Translations under genes and position numbers: made by a program
Notes under the pieces: model-generated
What the model saw: only the letters and a program-made list of their open reading frames with translations
What the model was told of the DNA's origin: nothing
The model's database searches: none
Source of the DNA: Lepus europaeus
Taxonomy: Eukaryota; Chordata; Mammalia; Lagomorpha; Leporidae
Assembly (NCBI RefSeq): GCF_033115175.1
Contig: NC_084837.1
Span: 90,020,499-90,084,498 of the forward strand
Reading direction: 5' to 3'
DNA length: 64,000 nt
Shown here: piece by piece, positions 57,936-64,000 of the stretch
Layout: every line of letters begins with the position of its first letter
Position numbering within the stretch: the first letter of the stretch is position 1

Positions 57936-58784
57936 TGGTTTTTGTCCAATTTTAATTTCTCAAATAAGCATTTGCACGTATATATATGTATGTGTGTATA
58001 TAAACATGTATTTTTTATGAAGTCCTGGGTCACCCTCTGGAAACATTTCAGAGCACTGAGTTGTTTCTTGCTCATTGTTTTTAAAAAGTGCAGTCTGAGG
58101 GTGATTGGAACAAAGCCCAAGCAAGACTGACCAGGAACCCTGTCCCCTTCCCCCACCCCTTTTTTTTTAAAGAATTATTTTGCTCATAGCCTATGTTGGG
58201 CCTGGCGAGCTTGCTGGGTAGAGTTCAGCCTGTGTCTCGCTGGGCATTTCAGAGCCCAGGCGCAAGGCTCCTAACCCCGCCTCCACGCCGAGCCGGGAAA
58301 GCCAGCCGTGCCTGTTTCGGTTTCAGTTCTGGAACACGCTGTCGCCCTTCAGTGTGATGCCAGAAGTGGCAGCCTGGACAGCGACAGGAGAGCTCTCTGC
58401 AGATCCTGTTGTGCTCAGGGAAGCTGACTCCCCTTGGAGAAGAAGCTGCTTGATGTTAATGCTAATGTGATGTTTGAATTAATTCTAAGTTGTAGGAAAT
58501 CGTGCAGACTACAGGGCCGGTAGCGCTCTAGCCGCAGGTGAAACCAAAGGCTAGGGGGGCCATGGCTGCATGAAGTCAGCCCAGCACGTCTAGGGGTGGA
58601 GGACTTGGCCAGCTCTCGTTTGGGCTGAGACGTGGTTGCAGTGAGTCATCGCGCCAGGAAAGGAGCGTGGTTCAGCCTGCTGCTTCTATTACAGGTGGTT
58701 TGGCATCCTGGGCTGGAAGCCAGAAGCTAGGGGAACTGACTTCCTGTGTCTTGGGAGGGTATGGCACTAGAAACTCTGGAATAC
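57936..58784. other. Unique sequence with GC-rich middle
   Basis: No exon or repeat is recognised. A reverse ISRE-like motif lies at 58315-58324 (TTTCGGTTTC). Confidence 0.4.
58315..58324 (-). promoter_or_regulatory. ISRE/IRF-like motif
   Basis: TTTCGGTTTC is the reverse complement of GAAACCGAAA, which fits the GAAANNGAAA core bound by IRF and ISGF3 complexes. Motif evidence only. Confidence 0.3.
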
Positions 58785-58925
58785 AAGGGTGTTTCAGAAA
58801 GCAATTGGAAAATGGAATTAAAAGATATTTATTTTGGTGCAAAAACAATTCAAAAATCCATGCATAGCTTTTTCATAATACATAGTTTACATGAACGTTT
58901 TGAAGATCCTTTGTATGAATGGGTT
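58785..58925. mobile_element. Short inverted-repeat element, second copy
   Basis: Shares GGTGCAAAAA, ATCCATGCATAG and a GAACGTTTTGAAG right end with the element at 25248. A second half-copy follows (GGCACCAAGATGAACTTTTT, resuming after two SINE insertions with TTCCACGGAGGTTTGAAG at 59956). Confidence 0.55.
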
Positions 58926-58956
58926 TCACTGTTTTTTGGCACCAAGATGAACTTTT

Positions 58957-59616
58957 TAAAGATTGATTTATTTATTTGAAAGGCAAAGTTATAAAGAGGC
59001 AGAGATAGAAAGAGAGAGATGGCCAGCGCCGTGGCTCACTAGGCTAATCCTCCGCCTGCGGCGCCGGCACACCGGGTTCTAGTCCCGGTCGGGGCGCCAG
59101 ACTTTGTCTCGGTTGCCCCTCTTCCAGGCCAGCCCTCTGCTGTGGCCCCGGAGTGCAGTGGAGGATGGCCCAGGTCCTTGGGCCCTGCACCCACATGGGA
59201 GACCAGGAGAAGCACCTGGCTCCTGGCTTTGGATCGGCGCGGTGCACCGGCTGCAGCGCGCCGGCCATAGCGGCCATTGGAGGGTGAACCTACGGTAAAG
59301 GAAGACCTTTCTCCCTGTCTCTCTCTCTCTCACTGTCCACTCTGCCTGTCAAAACAAACAAACAAACACCCAAAAACTTCCATCCCCTGGTTCACTTCCC
59401 AAGTGGCTGCAGTGGCTGGAACTGCCCCGATCCAAAGCCAGGAGCCAGGAGCCTCCTCTGGGTCTCCCACGAGTTGGGCCATCTTCCATTGCTTTTCCAG
59501 GCCATAGCAGAGAATTGGATCAGAAGTGGAGCAGTCAGGACTCAAACCGGCGGCCATATGGGATGCCGGCACTGCAGGCGGCGGCTTTACTCGCTACGCC
59601 ACAGTGCCGGCCCCCC
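58957..59616 (-). mobile_element. CSINE, A-type, split by a B-type copy
   Basis: The tail is at 58957-59020 and the body and head at 59380-59616; a plus B-type SINE lies between. The duplication TGAACTTTT is at 58948 and 59621. Confidence 0.9.
59021..59372 (+). mobile_element. CSINE, B-type, nested in an A-type copy
   Basis: Complete plus copy with tail CAAAACAAACAAACAAACAC. A B-type inside an A-type copy supports the younger age of the B group. Confidence 0.93.
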
Positions 59617-59630
59617 AAAATGAACTTTTA

Positions 59631-59933
59631 AAAAAATATTTATTTATTTGAAAGAGTTACACAGAGAGAGGAGAGGTGGGGGGGGGGGGGGTCCTTCCAT
59701 CCACTGGTTCACACTCCAATTGGCTGCAGTGGTCAAAGCTGCACCAATCTGAAGCCAGGAGCCAGAAGCCTCCTCCAGGTCTCCCAAGCAGGTGCAGGGC
59801 CATCTTCTACTGCTTTCCCAGGCCATAGCAGAGAGTAAAGTAGAGCCAGCCGGGTTTCTAACCAGCGCCCATATGAGATGCCGGCGCTTCAGGCCAGGGT
59901 GTTAACCCGCTGCACTCCAGCGCCGGCCCCCAC
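59631..59933 (-). mobile_element. CSINE, A-type, second hit at the same target
   Basis: Minus copy flanked by AATGAACTTTTA at 59619 and 59934. The left copy of this duplication overlaps the right duplication of the preceding SINE. Confidence 0.92.
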
Positions 59934-60139
59934 AATGAACTTTTAATTTCATTTTCCACGGAGGTTTGAAGTCTACTTGACCTGTTAGAGGTGAGGGTTT
60001 ATCTTGCAGAGACCTCCAAGGAAGGAGGGGTCCTGGAAGCTCCTCCACATGTCCCTAAGCTCCGTACCTCTCTGCTGTGTTCATGTTAGCACTTAGCCCT
60101 TCCACCTGCGTAGCTGTCTTGTTAGGAAACCACTTTCCT

Positions 60140-60425
60140 GGGGTGGGTGTCTGGCACAGCCGTTACAGCGCCGCTGGGGACACCCCGTTCCGTATTCGCA
60201 GTGCCTGGATTTGCATCTCGGCTCCCCTTTCAATTCAAGCTTCCGTGAATGAAGACCATGGAAGGCAGCAGGTGACAGCGGAAGCAGTTGGGTCCCTGCC
60301 ACTGATGTGGGAGACCTGGATTGAGTTCCGGGCTCTTGGTCAGCCTGGTTCAGCCCCTACTGTTGGGTGCATTTGGGGAGTGAACCGGCGAATGGAAGAT
60401 CTCTGTGTCTCTCTGCCTTTCAAAA
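60140..60425 (+). mobile_element. Old CSINE
   Basis: Diverged copy with head GGGTGGGTGTCTGGCACAGC. It ends in a CA run. Confidence 0.78.
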
Positions 60426-60452
60426 ACACACACACACACACACACACACACC
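60426..60452. repeat. (CA)n microsatellite
   Basis: About 13 CA units at the tail of an old SINE. Confidence 0.95.
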
Positions 60453-60991
60453 CCACCTCCCTTACCAAAGCACACCTAGAAAGGCTGATGATGTTTCAAA
60501 TGTTGGATCCACGCATCACCGAAGGGCCGCTGAGACGGGCAGCCCTGTTTAAGAAACTGACACTGAAGATTAGGAAATACCAGAAGATCGTTGCTCCTGT
60601 CGGGTTAACGTGTTTAGAATTGGATCTGTGAAGTCTGGAGTGGGATCCAGGAGTCCAGGGGACCCTGCTGAGAACCTCAGCTTGGATGAGACCCTGCCTT
60701 GCCCCTGAGCCTGCACGCCCGCGTCCTCCGATGCCGGAAGACAGCAGTGTGCTTGCCTGGGCTTCTGTGCCACTCTCAGGTGGCCCTAACTCATGCCCCG
60801 GCCCTGCAGAACCTAGGCCCCTGGGGGACCTGTCCCCATCACGGGTGCAGGCTCTGCTAGAGGCCCCAGAGGACGGAGTCAGCCATGCAACCGCAGGGAC
60901 ACCTTGCACGTCTTTTATAGCTCCTTGTTGGAGGTCTGTCTGCCACAGTGACCTGGAACTTAGAAATCCTCACCACCCAAGAGCCGCTTTT
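60453..60991. other. Unique sequence
   Basis: About 540 bases, GC-rich in the middle. Open frames on both strands are not recognisable as any gene. Confidence 0.35.
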
Positions 60992-61044
60992 TGTTTTTTA
61001 AAGATTTATTTATTTATTTAAAAGAGTTACACAGAGAGAGGAGG

Positions 61045-61087
<43 letters not shown>

Positions 61088-61336
61088 CTACCCGCTGGTT
61101 CACTCCCCAAATGGCCACAACAGCCGGAGCTATGCTGATCCTAAATGAGGAGCCAGGAGCTTCTTCTGTGTCTCCCAAACAGGTACAGGGGCCCAAGGAC
61201 TTGGGCCATCTTCTTCTGCTTTCCCAGGCCATAGCAGAGAGCTGGATCGGAAGTGGAGCAGCCGGGACTAGTGCTCATATGGGATGCTGGCACTGCAGGC
61301 AACGGCTTTACCCGCCATGCCACAGCACCAGTCCCT
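60992..61336 (-). mobile_element. CSINE, A-type, with (GA)n
   Basis: Complete minus copy with a GA run at 61053-61084. Confidence 0.92.
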
Positions 61337-61661
61337 GTATTGCATTGTTTTTTTTTCATTCATAGGATTGTTTATTCAGAGCTGTCTCTAGACTGTAGCC
61401 AATCTGACCCAAGCTCCATTGGCTCCATCCTGGGCATTGTGACCTTGGCCAGAATCTGCAGAGGTACCAGTGTTCCCTTAAACAGGCACTGATGAAGAGC
61501 CCATCTCCTCGCCATCCCCCTTGGTCTGAAGCCAGACCTTCACCTCTCTGTACCCTGTAAGTAAAAGGTGAAACTTCCTGCAGTGCTGTCCACTCATTGG
61601 TGTTTTTAATGCAATCTTTTTTTTTCCAAAGTTTTGTTTCATTACTGTTAATTTTCAAATT
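61337..61661. other. Unassigned sequence
   Basis: No feature is recognised. A minus-strand AATAAA lies near 61369. Confidence 0.3.
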
Positions 61662-61838
61662 AAAAAAAAAAAATTGAAAGGCAGAGAGAGAGGGAGAGAG
61701 GGAGAGCGAGCTTCTGTCCGCTGGTTCACTGCCCAGAAGGATCGGAGTGGGGCAAGCAGGACTTGGACCTGCCCTTAGGTGATGCTGGCATCGCTCATGG
61801 GCAGCGACTTAACTCACTGCACCACCATGCTGGCCCCT
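61662..61838 (-). mobile_element. CSINE, internally deleted
   Basis: The tail and head are present but about half the body is missing (CACTGCCCAGAAGGATCGGA junction). Confidence 0.8.
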
Positions 61839-62057
61839 GCTTGAAATATACAAAACGGAGCACAATATGAATTTTAGTGTTCATGTGAGTTTGCATCTGG
61901 GCTGCTTCCCTTTAAATCCGAAAATTGTCTTCTCAGACTGCTGTCGGCTCCCCTCCCAGACCAGCTCCTCTCAAGGCCTCCCTGGGCGCCACCCCCGCCC
62001 GGGGCCCTGGGAAACTCAGTAAAAATCTGAAGGCTGCAGTAGCCAGAACTGGGTTAA

Positions 62058-62243
62058 CTTTTTTTTAAAATATTTATTTTATTTATTTGAAAGAGTTATA
62101 GAGAAAGGGAGAGACAGACAGAGACCTTCCATCAGCTGGTTCACTGCTCAGATGGCCGCAATGGCCGGAGCTTCCTCCGGGTCTCCCACGTGGGTGCAGG
62201 GGCCCAAGGACTTGGGCCGTTTTCCACTGCTATCAATTCTTTT
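62058..62243 (-). mobile_element. CSINE tail half
   Basis: Minus copy running from its tail to TTTTCCACTGCTAT, then cut; another minus copy follows directly. Confidence 0.82.
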
Positions 62244-62536
62244 TTTAAAAAAAGATTTATTTCAAAAGCAGAGTTACAGAGAGAGAAAGACAGAAATCTT
62301 CCATCTGCTGTTTCACTCCCCAAATGGCTGCAACAGCCTGGCCCAGGCCCAGCCGAAGCCAGGAGCCTGGAATTCTACCTGGGTCTCCCAAGCTCTTGGG
62401 GTATCATCCGCTCCTTTCCAGGCGCATTAGCTGAGAGCCGGATCAGAAGTGCAGCAGCTGGGACTCGAACTGGTGCCCATGTGGGGTGCGCACACTGCAG
62501 GCCGTGGCTTAATCCACTGCACCACAGCGCTGGGTC
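62244..62536 (-). mobile_element. CSINE, A-type
   Basis: Minus copy inserted next to or within the preceding one. The head is diverged (CAGCGCTGGGTC on plus). Confidence 0.85.
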
Positions 62537-62639
62537 ACCTTGAATGACCTTGGTGATGTCAGCACAGGTCTGAGTATTCCCTGAAGAAGCCGCCTGTCGT
62601 AACTCTCTTGGTCCTTCAGCCTGGAGCCTCAGTGTTCAC

Positions 62640-62820
62640 TTGTTTTGAGCTCAGCTCGGCACTTCAGAATTATTTGGGGGAATTGGACACAAAGAAAAGT
62701 GAAGCTCTGGCCCCTCTCCCAGCCATTTACCTCTGAGTGCCTAGGGGCTGGCGCCCATGCACCTGTACCTAAAGCTCCCAGGTGACTCAAAGGTGAACTG
62801 GGACTGAGAATCTGTGTTAG
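62640..62820. mobile_element. Possible MER5-type hAT fragment
   Basis: AGAATTATTTGGGGGAATTG at the left and AAAGCTCCCAGGTGACTC with GACTGAGAATC at the right resemble the two halves of a MER5A-type element. Assignment is by eye and weak. Confidence 0.35.
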
Positions 62821-63480
62821 CATTGAGATTCTCTCCCAAGAAATGCACCTTGTTGCATCTGTTGGTGCTGCCTTGAACATTCAGCCTTCAGAGTAAAACA
62901 GGTTCAGAAAGGGCGCGGTGGTAAGAGGGAGGAGCTGACGGACAGACAGTGCAAGGGCTAAAGGGCTTAGGGGAGGCAGCCCCCCCATGTCCCCACCTTT
63001 TGACCATTGATTGGTCTTGGTACAGGCCTGGGGGAGAGACTGAGGTCCTGGGGACAAAGCTGCTGGCCAGAGGTTGCAGGTGCCCTGGGCTGGCTGCATC
63101 TGACCGCAGACACGCTCCATGCCTTGCGTGGGGGTCACGTGCGTCAGTTGTTAACATCGCACAGCAGCCTCTCTGAAGCTTTCCATGAGCCCATTCCCAG
63201 ATCCGCTGCAGACTTTGCTCCATAGCACGCTATGCACTTTTGAGTGTGGACTCATTAATTCTTAGATTACCCCATTCAGACATTCAGACGGGTCATGCCT
63301 GACAAGGCGTGTGATGTAACCACACTTCCGTCTGCTCGTTAGGAGGAAGAACAGGTTTTGCTATTTAGGTTTCAGTTTTACCGTTTTCACCTTTGGCTTC
63401 TCGCTCTGAGTCTGGGCTGGTGTGGAAATCGCAGTCCCGGGTGTAGTTTTGATTTTGCTTCAGGACCTCAGGCTTGCGCT
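62821..63480. other. Unique sequence
   Basis: No gene or repeat is recognised. Overlapping open frames near 62880-63225 on both strands lack family features. Confidence 0.35.
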
Positions 63481-63748
63481 TTTTTTTTTTTTTTATTAAG
63501 GTTTATTTATTTATTTGAAAGGCAGAGAGTTAGAGGCTGAGGCAGAGAGAAAGAAGTCTTCCATCTGCTGGTTCACTCCCCAAATGGCTTTGGGCCAATC
63601 CCAAGCCAGGAGCCAGGAGCTTCTTCTGTCTCCTACGTGGATGCAGGAGCCCAAGGAAGTGGAGCAGCCGGGATTCAAACTGGCGCCCATATGGGATGCC
63701 GGCACTGCAGGCTGCAGCTTTACCTGCTGTGCCACAGCGCCAGCCCCA
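63481..63748 (-). mobile_element. CSINE, A-type, internally deleted
   Basis: Minus copy missing the GGGCCATC to AGAGCTGG segment (the junction is near CCAAGGAAGTGGAGCAGC). Confidence 0.9.
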
Positions 63749-64000
63749 TCAGGCTCTCTCTTAACTTAGCTCTGAGTGTCCTCATTTATGTAGGAAGAAG
63801 ACCAAGTCATTTCCAAGGTTCTGCTTGTTGGGGTTCCAAGGAGTGAATGGTGCAAGAACAGAATGGAGATGCCTTGGTTTAAAAGCAGCTGGTGGAAAGA
63901 TGTCACTCAAAGTCAGGGTGTGCGAGGGACCACACTGGACCTCCAGCCTGGAGGGGAGAAGTGGGAGCCCAGGGCAGAAGCTACCGCAAGACAGCCGTGA
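63749..64000. other. Unassigned right edge
   Basis: Nothing is recognised in the last 250 bases. Confidence 0.3.

Noticed and set aside
60077-60631. 184-codon open frame downstream
   Set aside because: It runs through an old SINE and a CA microsatellite.
52000-64000. ITGA11 3' exons on minus (expected by recalled human synteny)
   Set aside because: I looked for the conserved GFF(R/K) juxtamembrane motif and the C-terminal coding end on minus and found none; the exons probably lie right of the window.

Overview
The window is mammalian nuclear DNA, almost certainly from a lagomorph and most likely rabbit (Oryctolagus). More than 60 copies of the lagomorph-specific, tRNA-derived C-repeat SINE (CSINE) are recognisable by eye, on both strands. 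I use two working names. A-type copies have a head like GTGGCGCAGTGGGTTAA, a pol III B box like GGTTCGAGTCC and a tail CTTTCAAATAAATAAA. B-type copies are GC-richer, with a head GTGGCTTAACAGGCTAA and a tail CTGCCTGTCAAAA; they look younger. A few copies mix the two. Around them are ancient L1, L2, MIR and MaLR LTR fragments.

The only protein-coding gene I can support is FEM1B, on the plus strand. A CpG-rich promoter region (about 30.5-32.3 kb) holds coding exon 1 (31738-31985). It is followed by a 13.6-kb intron, coding exon 2 (45560-47195) and a long 3'UTR ending near 51.6 kb. The joined reading frame is 627 codons plus stop, the length of human FEM1B. The protein is the substrate receptor of a CUL2 ubiquitin ligase: ankyrin repeats read C-terminal degrons and a C-terminal VHL-box region docks Elongin and CUL2.

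Layout. 0-9.1 kb: L1 remnants riddled with SINEs. 9.77-10.3 kb: an isolated CpG-dense block with no assigned gene. 10.3-25 kb: SINEs, a long antisense L1 and a MaLR LTR. 25-31 kb: mostly unique, GC-rich sequence with MIR fragments and an L2 next to the FEM1B promoter. 32-45.5 kb: the FEM1B intron, with SINEs, an antisense L1, two MaLR LTRs and, just before exon 2, a degenerate telomere-like (CCCTAA/CCCTAG) tract. 45.5-51.6 kb: exon 2 and 3'UTR, free of SINEs. 51.6-64 kb: SINE-rich downstream intergenic DNA. From recalled human synteny, CLN6 should lie to the left and ITGA11 to the right, but I could not find coding exons of either here.

I found no undescribed biological system. The points most worth a second look are the intronic telomere-like tract, upstream ORFs before FEM1B, target sites hit repeatedly by SINEs, plus/minus SINE chimeras without tails, mixed-type SINEs and the orphan CpG island.
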